The notes: generated by a model not told the origin, from the sequence alone. A stretch of DNA of 64,000 nt from Oegoconia quadripuncta (GCA_949316235.1 OX438757.1:20273505-20337504), one strand, 5' to 3'. Shown: positions 31,551 to 41,662, counted from the stretch's first letter. Program-made: numbers and translations.

Positions 31551-31698
31551 CTTGTCGGCAGATTTAGATATGATGGTGGTAGCTAGCCAGGCGGACATTT
31601 AAAATGCCCTACCACCAACCAAACCGAGTACTTGATCGACCCCGCGACCTCCGAATCGTAAACCCAATGTTGTTTACATTGAGCCACGGAGGCGGTTG
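31551..31698 (-). mobile_element. SINE-C 5' half with internal deletion
   Basis: GTGGTAGCTAGCCAGGCGGA, CCCTACCACCAACCAAACCG, then a shortened join to GATCGACCCCGCGACCTCC (B box lost in part) and GAGCCACGGAGGCGGTT. Confidence 0.8.
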
Positions 31699-32033
31699 TT
31701 TGTACTTGCGTGAGAAAGATAGTTTCATAGTGTCCTCTCTGTCCATTGTTTTTGTTTCTAAAACACAAATGAACCAGTTGGACGCTTGGACAGTTGGTCG
31801 GTCGCTCGCGTCGGAAGTTTAATTCTGTTTACTACGAACCAGTTAGTATCGTCTTATCAGAACTTGCCGACCGACTCCAACATTCAGCATCTGTAATTTA
31901 CTTCTCGGGATTCGTCCCGGGGCAAAACAACCTTGCTTCCTGGCAACACAAACTAGATTAGAACTAACTAATTAGTAAAGTACTGGTGTCATCTAACAAT
32001 GTCACCCATTACATACATTCACTGACGTCACGA
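31699..32033. other. Unassigned DNA
   Basis: I see no repeat family or gene. Confidence 0.4.
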
Positions 32034-32092
32034 CCTTGGTGTAGTGGGTAGTGACCGGGAATCCAGCGAGGGGTAAATGTTAGTGTGATGAC
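32034..32092 (+). mobile_element. SINE-B head with B box deleted
   Basis: TTGGTGTAGTGGGTAGTGAC, then GGGAATCCAGCGAGGGGTAA and TGTTAGTGTGATGAC: the tRNA-like middle is missing compared with other SINE-B copies. Confidence 0.6.
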
Positions 32093-32146
32093 TCATCATC
32101 ACAGCCCATAAACATCCCACTGCAGGGATATAGGCCTTCCCTCGTA
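32093..32146 (-). mobile_element. SINE-D body, first piece
   Basis: ATAAACATCCCACTGCAGGG, ATATAGGCCTTCCCTCGTA: the SINE-D 3' region, interrupted by the MITE and resumed at 32569. Confidence 0.75.
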
Positions 32147-32568
32147 TTGGGTCTTGACGTATGAAATTGGAGTTTTTTTTCTTCGTTAATCATGTGTACC
32201 AATTCCTGCGATTTTCAAAGCTATATCCAAATTTGTTTTTTATTTGGAAAATGGAATATTATTTCAAGGTTTCACATGAAATATTTTTTAATTTCTGGGC
32301 TAAATCACATAATAAAAAAAATTTGAACAGAGCTCTTTTCATGTGCTTCCCATAATCATTTCTTAGATTCGCTGAAACTTTTATAAAGCGGTTACTTTTA
32401 AAAATTAACGCTTCCTATACTTAACTTAATGTTATCCGATAATACACACAAAGTTTAGCTAAATTTGTATTGCCGTTCCCAACAAAAAATCTAAAATGTT
32501 TGTATGGAGAAAACGGTCTTAATTAAATTCTTCATACAAAACGCTAATTTCATAGGCAAGGACCTAAT
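32147..32568. mobile_element. Mariner-derived MITE, ~420 bp, inside SINE-D
   Basis: Left end GGGTCTTGACGTATGAAATT. The right end read inward is AGGTCCTTGCCTATGAAATT, then AGCGTTTTGTATGAA. These match the ends of the mariner at 36470-37750 (GGTCTTTACCTATGAAATTG, ACGTTTTGTATGAA). The interior has no transposase. SINE-D halves on both sides identify the target, at a TA-rich site. Confidence 0.82.
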
Positions 32569-32640
32569 ATATGAGGAAGTATGGGCCATAGTCTACAACG
32601 TTGGCCCAATGCCGGTTGGGCGTGGGTGAGTGATGAATAC
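32569..32640 (-). mobile_element. SINE-D body, second piece
   Basis: GAGGAAGTATGGGCCATAGT, CAACGTTGGCCCAATGCCGG correspond to the next SINE-D segment (compare 61772-61830). Confidence 0.65.
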
Positions 32641-32644
32641 GACA

Positions 32645-32853
32645 ATTTATTTTCAAGTCTATGTTTATATAAATATTTATGTATTATCCATTATTATGTA
32701 ACCATGTTACAGGTATACTAAATATAAATAAATATTAATATTTCGAACACTTACACCAATTATCTATTATTATTATTAACCTAACATACATAGATTATAT
32801 AAACATTCATGACTCGGGAATAAATGTTCGTATTCATCACACAAACATTTACC
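32645..32853 (-). mobile_element. SINE-B copy, first piece
   Basis: Body phrases TCGAACACTTACACCAATTA and CATTCATGACTCGGGAATAA. Cut at the target duplication CAAACATTTACC (32842-32853). Confidence 0.78.
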
Positions 32854-33069
32854 ACTTTTTTTTTTTTTTTTTTTTTTCGAGGGGAAATACGTTTACGCAT
32901 TCGACCCGCCGCTGTGGGGCAGCGACGGGGATATGTGGGACTCCCCGCTCCAATGACAGGAGCGGGACTACCCACTAAAACCCCCCGGCGACCTTCCTCG
33001 GCAGTAGGGAGGACCTGGGAACGCATAAGCGGCTCCAGGTCGTCCCCCGCCCCGCCTCCCCTCACTCCC
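32854..33069 (-). mobile_element. Two-hairpin LINE 3' end with 12-bp target duplication
   Basis: A 216-bp, minus-strand insertion with poly(A) (T-run 32856-32877). The 12-mer CAAACATTTACC is present on both sides (32842-32853, 33070-33081). Two stem-loops lie near the tail: CCCGCTCC/GGAGCGGG (32944-32951 with 32959-32966) and CCCGCCGCTG/CAGCGACGGG (32905-32914 with 32920-32929, one mismatch). Same layout as the element at 1-755. Confidence 0.9.
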
Positions 33070-33162
33070 CAAACATTTACCCCTCCCCCTTATTAACCTA
33101 ACCTAACCTAATTCGAAACCGCAACTGTTGGTTTCGCTGACAGGGTCATTATCTGCTACACC
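33070..33162 (-). mobile_element. SINE-B copy, second piece, joined to RTE
   Basis: CAAACATTTACCCCT, a small (TAACC)n expansion at 33092-33112, then CCGCAACTGTTGGTTTCGCT and GACAGGGTCATTATCTGC. The A-box end runs directly into an RTE fragment on the same strand. Confidence 0.75.
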
Positions 33163-33483
33163 TCTACCTTTTCCTCTACCTCTGTATCCCTCCACATTCA
33201 TACTTAACACTCGTCTTGTTACGTGCATTTCATCCCTTCTCATAATGTGCCCTAACCATGCTAACCTAATACTCCTCAACTTTTCTGTTATTAGTTTTAG
33301 ACTAGCTCTGATATACTCATTCCTGATCTTATCCATTCTAGTCACACCACACATCCATCTTAGCATCTCTGCCACATGCATTCTACTTTCATCAGTTTCT
33401 TTCATTGCCCAGCATTCAGATCCATACATGGTGACAGGTCTTATGTTGGTTTTGTAAATTTTCCCCTTGAGTTTCAGGGTCAC
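33163..33483 (-). pseudogene. RTE-like LINE ORF C-terminal fragment, frame open
   Basis: About 106 codons are open: GKIYKTNIRPVTMYGSECWA, MLRWMCGVTRMDKIRNEYIR, LAWLGHIMRRDEMHVTRRVL, RGRGKG. This is the usual C-terminal part of RTE-type RT proteins. The equivalent at 14.9-15.3 kb is badly decayed. It is truncated at both ends and fused to SINE-B. Confidence 0.8.
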
Positions 33484-33545
33484 ACGTATTTCACTTACTT
33501 ATTATGCCCTATTTTTTTCCTTACGGTAAAAAAAGTCATCCGGTA
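33484..33545 (-). mobile_element. Rep-r fragment
   Basis: TTATGCCCTATTTTTTTCCT, TACGGTAAAAAAAGTCATCC. Confidence 0.55.
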
Positions 33546-33688
33546 CCACAGTTTTGTTTGCACTATGTTCTATTTCATATTTACCCGACTGCCCAAAGAA
33601 GGAGGGTAATGTTTTTGGAGTATATGTATGTAAGTTTTATGTATGTAGATTTTACCGCCTTTAACCTAAAGGACTTGACCGATTTCGA

Positions 33689-33970
33689 AATAATAATAAA
33701 TAATAATAATAAATGTCTTTGCACAAACACACAGCGCCATCTAGGTCCACAGTAAGCATCTAGGCTTGTGTTGTGGATACTAGGTGGTTGATAAGCTACA
33801 CAAATACATTTTTACTTTGTAAATAAATACATGTATAAATGAAAAATTTCCATAACTCGGGAACACCTGTCTGTATTCATTATACAAGCATATGCCCCTA
33901 GCGGGATTCGAACCCGCGACCATTTGGTGTAGTAGCAGAGTTTCTAACCACTACACCAAACAGATCGTCG
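33689..33970 (-). mobile_element. SINE-A copy, full length
   Basis: (AAT)n at 33690-33712, CAGCGCCATCTAGGTCCACA, body, GCGGGATTCGAACCCGCGAC (B-box region) and CTACACCAAACAGATCG. Confidence 0.88.
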
Positions 33971-34009
33971 AAATGCATGGTATCGTTAGATTCGTCTTGA
34001 TCCCTGAAG

Positions 34010-34512
34010 TGATCTCCTTTGAAAATCTAATATCAAATAAAATGTCAAAAAAGTATAGCAGCATTTAGGAAAAATAGTGATAAACATGATGTCAATACAA
34101 GAAATAAAGATAAACTGGCAGGTCACATAAGTCGCCTCCGCAAAGTCAAAAGTTGATATATAAAATCTTCCTTTCAATCAATTTAAAGATACTATAAAAC
34201 AGAAACTTATTAAGAAAGCATATTATAAAATATCAGATTATTTAGATGATAAACATTCATGGACATAACCAGCCCGTTCGCATAACCAGGCTATTTCACA
34301 ATTAATAATGAAATATTATAATATAAAACATTAATTTATAATGTTGTAACATAAAAACCTTTTTTTTAAAGAGCAACCTCTCGAGTTTCTTGCTTGTTCT
34401 TCTCAGGGGAAAATTGCCTTTTGAACAAGCAGGAGCTTTAAAAATGTAAAATCTGACTATTTTAAGTGTACCCTGTGTACCTACAAAATAAAGCATTTTT
34501 GATTTGATTTGT
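34010..34512 (+). mobile_element. LINE-J 3' end, internally deleted
   Basis: Follows the 18.0-18.5 kb copy from AAGTATAGCAGCATTTAGG to the terminus GCATTTTTGATTTGATTTG. A ~40-base deletion removes the region between CGCAAAGTCA and GTTGATAT. Only one-and-a-half terminal hexamers remain. Confidence 0.85.
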
Positions 34513-35026
34513 CATAGGATACATTTTATACCAAATCCAAAAATCCAACATGGCGCCCGCGATATACAAAATATGCTGTCGGGTTATTCGCTTTTTAAAC
34601 TCATATTGTTACTTACGTTCGTATTCCGTACGAAGGACATTTGCTGTTTACTTATGTACTCATTCTTCAATAATTAATTAATTAATTCGGCCGGCATACT
34701 GCGGTACGGAAGGCAAGTAGGGAAACCACCGTACAATAATCCCTAATTATGGAGTAATATGTACTCATTACGTAAGTGAAAATAATTATCAAATAGCTGG
34801 GGATTATATACAGGTGCGCACGACTCATTAGTAAATTACTATGATTGCTGCGACCCTCGCGGTTATACCGTCTCTCGCATGCGACAGAGTTATCGCTAGA
34901 GGTGTGCAAATGCCTCAGGTGGAGGAATTCTTTCATAATTCCAATTATATTGAGTAGTTTTGTTTACAGTTAACACTGCATTTTTATTATCCGCGTACTA
35001 TTCATTCTACTTTTTCGTACTTCTTT
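34513..35026. other. Unassigned DNA
   Basis: (ATTA)n at 34670-34687. I see no gene or family. Confidence 0.4.
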
Positions 35027-35345
35027 AATTTAAGAGCTATGCTCTTGTCGGTGGAGTAACGACTATGTCTCTCTACTTTCCGCCCTCGTTTTAACCTCTT
35101 GGTACGACACGACATTCACCTTTTCTTTCACTTGGTCAAAGTAATTACGCCTAGGTCTTCCCCTTCCTCTCTTTCCTTCAATCTTTCCCTCAATTATGTT
35201 CTTCAAAAAAATATCGTGTCGTATCAAGTGACCTATCATCTTTCCTCTTCGGTTCTCAACTGTGGCTAACAGGCATCTCTTCTCCTTTACCATTCAACAC
35301 CTCTTCATTTGTTCTCTTCTCGGTCCAGCTTATCTCCTAACTTTT
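35027..35345 (-). pseudogene. LINE-H ORF C-terminal fragment
   Basis: Frame 35063-35293 reads VENRRGKMIGHLIRHDIFLK, IIEGKIEGKRGRGRPRRNYF and QVKEKVNVVSYQEVK. The tail HRQEHSS-equivalent is shifted out of frame near 35060. Confidence 0.72.
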
Positions 35346-35767
35346 TTGTACAGACTCTACAAATTATAATAATAATAATAAATCTCTTTTTTGAAATACT
35401 AAATTGTTACAAGCTCCTATGAAGTCTCTGACACCTAAACTATGTTAAATAAACCTGTATCTCAGGAGTCAGTGGCTTCTCCCAATTTAAACTTAAAACA
35501 AAGATGCCAAGAAAGCCTATTATCTAAATCACAAAGTTTACAATTTTATTATATTTAGAGATTGTTTATCATTTTTAGTTTTTATTTTATAATGAGTAAT
35601 AGAATTAACACTAAAACGCGTTAGTCACGACACACACACACACACCTCTCTAATGGTATACCTAATTACACTACTCCGAAAAACGTTTGACCGAGAAGGT
35701 TTGATCGAAAGCCCGAGTACATTGCGGAGTTTGCTCATCATTAAAATTTTTAATTAAAACCTTTTTT
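35346..35767. other. Unassigned DNA with (AC)n
   Basis: (AC)8 at 35630-35645; otherwise AT-rich and unassigned. Confidence 0.4.
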
Positions 35768-36043
35768 TGCAATACGATTTAGTACAACTTTTATGCAATA
35801 CCTACGATTTAGTACAACTTTTATGAAATGCCTACGATTTAGAACAACTTTTATGCAATACCTACGATTTAGTACAACTTTCATGAAATGCCTATGATTT
35901 AGTACAACTTTTATGCAATACCTACGATTTAGTGCAACTTTTATGAAATGCCTACGATTTAGTACAACTTTTATGCAATACCTACGATTTAGTGCAACTT
36001 TTATGAAATGCCTACGATTTAGTACAACTTTTATGAAATGCCT
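35768..36043. repeat. 30-bp minisatellite, 9 units, dimer order
   Basis: Unit CCTACGATTTAGTACAACTT then TTATGAAATG or TTATGCAATA. The two endings alternate through most of the array, making a 60-bp higher-order unit; the last two units share one type. Base changes are rare. Confidence 0.92.
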
Positions 36044-36469
36044 CCTCTAAGTCCGCATATTATGAGAGCGACTACGGAACCTTACATGCACTTGGCCAGT
36101 TTTTAAGCTGCTGCTTGTTTAAAACAGACAACATTTTATGCGTCGAGGGCGGAATTAATGAACGGATCGTCATTCCGATGTGCCTTTTCCGGACCGCATT
36201 ACGTCCGTGTCGAAGGGATATAGTCCTAATTTACAATTTACTGAAAGTTTCCAAGAAATAATGGCGGCCGTGTCATTTATAACTGCCTTTCAACTGGCAG
36301 CGTACAGTTTAACAATCGGGTCACCTAAATTGATGTCAGATTATCTCGGCTTTTGAGTCCGATACAATGCTTTTAGAGGTCATTTGTCAGGTCCATTATG
36401 TGTGAGGAATGGTGATTGAGGAAACAAATGAAAATAAATAGTTAAGAAAACCGTGAAAATGTAATATTA
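36044..36469. other. Unassigned DNA
   Basis: I see no gene or repeat. Confidence 0.4.
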
Positions 36470-37750
36470 GGTCTTTACCTATGAAATTGACGTTTTGTAT
36501 GAAAAAAATTAAACGAATTTTTTTCATGTATTTTTTATTTGTATTAATCGAAGTAATCACCCATGCAATCAATGCATCTTTGCCAACGCAGTGGCAGTTT
36601 ATTGATGCCCTTCTTAAAGAAATCAGCTGGACGGGAGGCAACAAATTCTTCAAAGGCATTTTGTACTGCCTCTCGGGTATTGAATTTTTTTCCTGCCAAG
36701 AAGTTATCCAAATTCTGGAAAAAGTAGTAGTCTGTAGGCGCAAGGTCTGGTGAGTAGGGCGGATGACGGAAAGCTTCCAACCCCAGTTCTTGCAACTTGG
36801 AGAGTCTGCTGTGCAGTATGAGGTCGCGCGTTGTCGTGCAGGAGCAGCGGAGAGGAGCGATTGACCAATGCTGGTTGGAGATGTGCCAGCTTCTCCATCA
36901 TTGTGTTCATTTCTTCACAGTACACATCTGCAGTAATGCTCATCCCGTTTGGTAAGAAGCTGTGATGAATCACACCGGCGCTAGACCACCAAACAGTGAC
37001 CATCACTTTTCTAGGGGTAAGTTTTCTTTTATGGCATTGTTTAGGTGCTGAACCAGGATCCAACCAACTTGCTGAGCGCTTGCGGTTATCAAACAGAATC
37101 CATTTTTCATCGCAGGTAACAATGCGGTTCAAAATTCCTTCATTTGTGTGTCTGTAGAGCAGTGAAAGGCACGTCTCGACGCGTACTTCGCGCTGGCGAT
37201 CATTGAGTTCGTGGCCAAATGGGTGCCATTTGTCAAGCTTTTTTATCTTGCCAATTTGACGCAAATGGACCAATATTGTTTTGACGCTAACGTCGAAAGC
37301 TGCTGCTAATTCAGCCGTAGATTGTGCATCATCAGCTTCCACAATCGCCTTTAATTCGTCATTGTCGACCAAAGTCTTCGGACGACCGCGAGGTTCATTT
37401 TTCAGGTCGAAATTCCCAGAACGGAAGCGAGCAAACCAATAACAGGTGGTGCGTTGGTTTGTAGTGTTAGCTCCGTAAACGTCGTTGATGTTGCGTGCCG
37501 CTTGTGCCTCGTTGCTGCCACGACGGTACGCTCCATAATTACTCGAATTTTTAACGTATCCATGATGACGAAAAAGATTGAAATGCGATGAAAATGTAAC
37601 ACTAATCAATAAACAAATGACTACTTTTGGAAAAAGAATTCCATGTTTTTAAAATAAAATGAATTTGAAATTAGAATTCTTAGCCAAACAAAAATTATTT
37701 TGATTTGAAATGGCCAGTACTGCAGAACGGCAATTTCATAGGTAAAGACC
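36470..37750 (-). mobile_element. mariner-family transposon, complete ends, 1,281 bp
   Basis: Inverted ends start GGTCTTTACCTATGAAATTG on both sides, flanked by TA (36468-36469 and 37751-37752). Size, TA target and transposase type all fit mariner. It lies in otherwise unassigned DNA. Confidence 0.93.
36544..37563 (-). pseudogene. mariner transposase, two frameshifts
   Basis: The likely start (MDTLKIRVIME) is at 37563. A first frameshift near 37525-37535 leads into the frame with EAQAARNINDVYG, a helix-turn-helix region (TAELAAAFDVSVKTILVHL), WLDPG-type sequence and catalytic TCDEKW and LLLHDNARPH. A second shift near 36796-36803 leads into YSPDLAPTDYYFFQ and a stop at 36544. The spacing between the second and third catalytic Asp fits DD34D. 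Cut-and-paste transposase activity needs one intact frame, so this copy is inactive as read. Confidence 0.9.
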
Positions 37751-37927
37751 TATTATTTGTACAGGCCGATTTTGTTGGACGACTACTTATCTACAAAAGA
37801 CCTTTATCTGTACACCCAAAATCTAACAAATAAATCATTTTCTTTCTATCAAACTTTAATTAAATGGATTTGAACTAGGTTATTTGCGGTGCGACAGTTT
37901 TATGGACATGGAAGAGGTTGTCCTGAT

Positions 37928-38000
37928 ATCAAAATCAAAATCAAAAAATGCTTTATTTTGTAGGTACACAGGGTACACTTAAAATAGTCGGATTTTACTT
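37928..38000 (-). mobile_element. LINE-J 3' terminus, 70 bp
   Basis: (ATCAAA)n, then AATGCTTTATTTTGTAGGTA, CACAGGGTACACTTAAAATA. An extreme 5' truncation. Confidence 0.82.
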
Positions 38001-38427
38001 ACACGCGCGATACAAGAATTACATTGTACCATTTTGATAAAGAAATAAATATTTTTCTTTTTCCTTCATTTTCAGTTAGTCGCTCTTCAGCTACGAAATG
38101 ACACTCATCCGACGAGACAACTCTCGCAGCAATAAAAATGTCCTAGAATACATGAATAAACAATGAACACAAAAATAACAGAAATGTATTTTCGTCGCAA
38201 ATTAAGCTCTAACCGTTCATGCTCTCCTAATTATAGCAATTGTAGTCTCTTGTTCTTGGAAGAATTGACACGTTATTTTCCTGTTTCAAACCAAGATGAC
38301 GCGACCTAAGAGAGCGAACGTAAACGCGATATCGTAATATAATAATACTCAAGTTAGTAACAAAAACCGACCAAGTGTGTGTCGTTAGAAAATGCGGAGT
38401 TAGAAGTGAAAGCATGCCTTTATGCAG
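38001..38427. other. Unassigned DNA
   Basis: I see no gene or repeat. Confidence 0.35.
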
Positions 38428-38554
38428 GGTTCGTGAAACTCCCATTAACTGACGACGCCATTCTTTATTACGAATAACTTTCCCCAAGGGACCATAAAGT
38501 CGAATTCGATCAAAAAATTTCCAATTACTCGTACAAAGTAAATTATTCTGAAAA

Positions 38555-39490
38555 GGTGTACTACGCAATAGCGAAAGACGATAGCTCGAATGATAACGGC
38601 GCGAAGATGATATTGCGAAAGCACCATTGCTCGAAAGTTTAATTGCGCGATGGTTCATTTGCGCGAAAATTTAATTTCGCGACAGACAAAAGCGCGAACG
38701 TTCATTTGCGCGATTATGAATCTTCTCCTATGACTATGAATGAGTAATCACATTAAGCTCGCTCCCCCCTTAACCTTCGATGTTAGGTTGACATATTTGT
38801 AATAAAACAAAATATGTACCCATTGTATTTGTCTATAGCCCAATTATATTATAAATTATGAGCGTTCCATAGAATCGAACGCTAAAACAGCGGCTAAGAA
38901 GCTTGGCATTCTCCTTAACACCAAAACGACTTTTGGTGCTTTACCAGGCTCAGGTCCGCTCGTGCATGGAATACTGCTGTCACCTCTGGGATGGTTCAGC
39001 CAAGTACCAACTAGCTGCACTCTGTGGAACGACGTGCCATGAGACTCATAGGTGATAGTTCGATGACTATTAAATTGCAGAGCCTTGAATACCGTCGCAA
39101 AGTCGCCTGTCTCTCAGTTTTTACAGGATGCATTTCGGGGAGTGTGCGTTGGAATTACATAATCTTATTCCACCGTCACCCTTCCATCTTCGGACCACTA
39201 GGCGTGGGGAGGGATTCCACCCGTATATAGTTAACATACCGAACATTCTTCATCTTCGACCGCATCGTCACTTTCCATCAGGTGAGGTTGTGGTCAAACG
39301 CGAATCCAGTCAATCATAAAAAAAAAAGTTTTCACACAAATGAACGTTCGCGCTTTTGTGTGTCGTGAAATTAAGTTTTCGCGCAAATGACCCATCGCGC
39401 AATTAAACTTTCGAGCAATGGTACTTTCGCAATATCGTCTTCGCGCTGTTGTCATTCGAGCTATCGTCTTTCGCTATTGCGTAGTACACC
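38555..39490. mobile_element. TIR-c: element with ~155-bp inverted repeats, 9-bp duplication
   Basis: Left arm 38555-38709 begins GGTGTACTACGCAATAGCGA; right arm 39334-39490 is its reverse complement with scattered mismatches. The arms are filled with small palindromic words (GCGCGAA, TTTCGAGCAATGG, CGCGCAATT). ATTCTGAAA (38545-38553) and ATTCTGTAA (39492-39500) could be a target duplication. The centre carries a LINE-E fragment and no transposase. Confidence 0.82.
38906..39327 (+). pseudogene. LINE-E (CR1-group-like) C-terminal fragment inside TIR-c
   Basis: In shifting frames: AKKLGILLNT, VERRAMRLIGD, RRKVACLSVF, FGECALELHNLIPPSPFHLR, then the 3' end CTTTCCATCAGGTGAGGTTG and poly(A) at 39318-39327. 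About 150 bases between the ORF and tail are deleted compared with the 50.9-51.3 kb and 27.8 kb pieces. Confidence 0.75.
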
Positions 39491-39544
39491 CATTCTGTAA
39501 CCACCTTTAGTATGGAAGTCCGTTAAATTTCGTGTAAAGGCATG

Positions 39545-39768
39545 CCTGTAGCTTTGTTTGTTTGTTAGTTTATTTGTTTGTTGCTCAATCACGGCGAAAC
39601 GGATGAACGGATTTGGCTGAAGTTTGGTCTATATGTAGAACATATCTTAGATTAAAACAGATTTTTTTTATCCCGATAAAGCGAGAGGCTCCCACGGGAT
39701 AAACAATTGACCATATCCGCTATAAGGTTATTCTAACACAGGCGAAGCCGCGGGCGGAAAGCTAATCA
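39545..39768 (+). mobile_element. Helitron-like element, good 3' end
   Basis: GTTGCTCAATCACGGCGAAA, GGATGAACGGATTTGGCTGA, AGGCTCCCACGGGATAAACA, ending AGGCGAAGCCGCGGGCGGAA then AGCTAATC (CTAGT-like). Short, no inverted repeats. Confidence 0.72.
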
Positions 39769-40308
39769 GTAATACGTATGTATTCCATGTATATACACGT
39801 CATTACACAGGCCTAGCAAGATGTTTTGCTTCTGGCATGCCTTTTACAGTCTGTGGTATTTTCACTTTTAATCACATCCCATACGAAATATTCGTATTTC
39901 ATTCATTTCTTTGTGCTCCCGTGATCGTGTAACACGGTTTCATACGATAATGAAGGCAGGGCCTGAAATTATATAGCGCCGAGTGAATTGGGGTTGTGTG
40001 GGCTTTAATGAGGGTGTGCGCGGTGAGGGTGGAAGGAGAGCGGATTCTGTTCTTTGAACGAGAGAAAATGTTGAAAGAATTAGTAGTATTTTTATGACAC
40101 AATAATTCCAAGGAAAGTCGGGTATATATTTTAACTAACGAGCGATTACTATTTGCTTAGTTTGCTTGTACCTTTTTAGGTTTCGTAATCAATAAGGAAC
40201 CTTTGTAGTTTCCTTTCTCTGTCTGCTCAGAGGTTCTTAGTAATAGAAAGCTGTATTTTTACGGTAGAGTGTTGCATATTGAAAATTGTTTGTGATTAAC
40301 GTTTTTTT
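39769..40308. other. Unassigned DNA
   Basis: I see no gene or repeat. Short GC-rich stretch at 39975-40050. Confidence 0.4.
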
Positions 40309-40608
40309 TAATTTTTTTTTTTTTTATGCACAACGGGTTGGTACTTGACTCAACCATCGGCTCCGGAAACCCCAACACATTTGGGGGACTGGCTATCTTA
40401 TCTCTGACAACCGGAACACAACAATGCTATTAACATTGCTGCTTGGCGGTAGATTTAGATAAGTCGGTGGTAGCTAGCCAGGCGGACATTTTAAATGCCC
40501 TACCACCAACCAAACCGAGTACTTAAACATGTACCCCGCTGGAGATCGAAACCGCGACCTCCGAATCGTAATCCCAATGTTGTTTACATTGAGGCACGGA
40601 GGCGGTTA
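40309..40608 (-). mobile_element. SINE-C copy, small internal deletion
   Basis: T-run, ATGCACAACGGGTTGGTACT, then a deletion of ~40 bases before GGAAACCCCAACACATTTGG. The head is complete through GAGGCACGGAGGCGGTTA. Confidence 0.88.
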
Positions 40609-41009
40609 AATTGTGGCAACTCTCTCAATTATTTCCCTCCATTCGATGTGTCAATGTCTTACGACTTATAAAAATATAAAAACCCTTTAATAAAACTGAT
40701 TAACTGCTTTCTTTCTGTATTCCCGTCTTGTAATTAGAACATAGGGTACATAAAGTGGGTATGATTTTTTTTATTTTGTATCCCATCGTATGGGATGTCA
40801 TTGGATAGGTCGTTCAACAATATTAAAGGAAATTTTGAACAGTTTTTTTGATTCAGTTTCAATTAAGATTACTATCTATATACACAATAAATCAAAGTAA
40901 TCGCTCTGAGCTCTACTTGAGAAGTCTAAAAGCTAATTATAAACATTTTTATCATTTATATTAAATGTTCTTTGTATTTTGTTTTGTGTGCAATAAACGA
41001 TTTAATAAT
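40609..41009. other. Unassigned; LINE tail at 40960-41008
   Basis: TGTTCTTTGTATTTTGTTTT, GTGTGCAATAAACGATTTAA is a LINE 3' end; the rest is unassigned. Confidence 0.45.
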
Positions 41010-41523
41010 AATATATATGCGAAAATTTGGATGTTTGTTTGTTAGTTGCTCAATCACGGCGAAACTTAAGAAAGCATATTAAAAAATATCAGATTATTTA
41101 GATGATAAACATTCATGGACATAACCCGCCCGTTCGCATAACCAGGCTATTTCACAATTAATAATGAAATATAAAATAATAATTAATAATTTTGTAACAT
41201 AAAAACCTTTTTTTTTAAAGAGAGACCTCTCGAGCTTCTTGCTGGTTCTTCTCAGGGGAAAATTGCCTTTTGAACAAGCAGTAGCTTAAAAAATGTAAAA
41301 TCTGACTATTTTAAGTGTACCCTGTGTACTTACAAAATAAAGCATTTTTGATTTTTTTATTGATTTGATTTGAATAAAATTTCCTATGTAGGTTACCTGT
41401 TACCCTGGATTAAAGCATAGGATATTTTTTATCCCGATAAAATGAGTAGTTCCCGTGGGATTGACAAATAAACCATATCCGCGATAAAATTATTCCAGGC
41501 GAAGCCGCGGGCCAAAAGCTAGT
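41010..41523 (+). mobile_element. Helitron-like element split by LINE-J
   Basis: 5' piece 41010-41066 (ATATGCGAAAATTTGGATGT, GCTCAATCACGGCGAAAC) and 3' piece 41373-41523 (GGATATTTTTTATCCCGATA, AGTTCCCGTGGGATTGACAA, GAAGCCGCGGGCCAAAAGCT then AGT). Confidence 0.75.
41067..41372 (+). mobile_element. LINE-J 3' end inside the Helitron-like element
   Basis: AAGAAAGCATATTAAAAAAT to the terminal TTTTTGATTTTTTTATTGAT; same UTR as at 18.2-18.5 kb. Confidence 0.85.
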
Positions 41524-41662
41524 TTACCATAATTAAAAAAAACTACTGCACCGATTGTATTGAAATTTCAATGTGACTAACTTGACGATATCCCACTTCA
41601 TTTACAAAAAAAATCAATTATCGATATATATTTTACATAAAACAAACATACATACGTTCCAA

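Larger units (their letters stand above)
38428..39540. mobile_element. TIR-d copy, split by TIR-c
   Basis: 38446-38540 (ATTACGAATAACTTTCCCCA, GTCGAATTCGATCAAAAAAT) and 39491-39540 (ACCACCTTTAGTATGGAAGT) match the two sides of the TIR-d copy at 63058-63670. TIR-c sits between them. Confidence 0.65.

Noticed and set aside
35768..36043. CRISPR-like array (also 2550-2751 and 19985-20368)
   Set aside because: The units are directly contiguous without unique spacers, and the setting is a eukaryotic genome; these are minisatellites.
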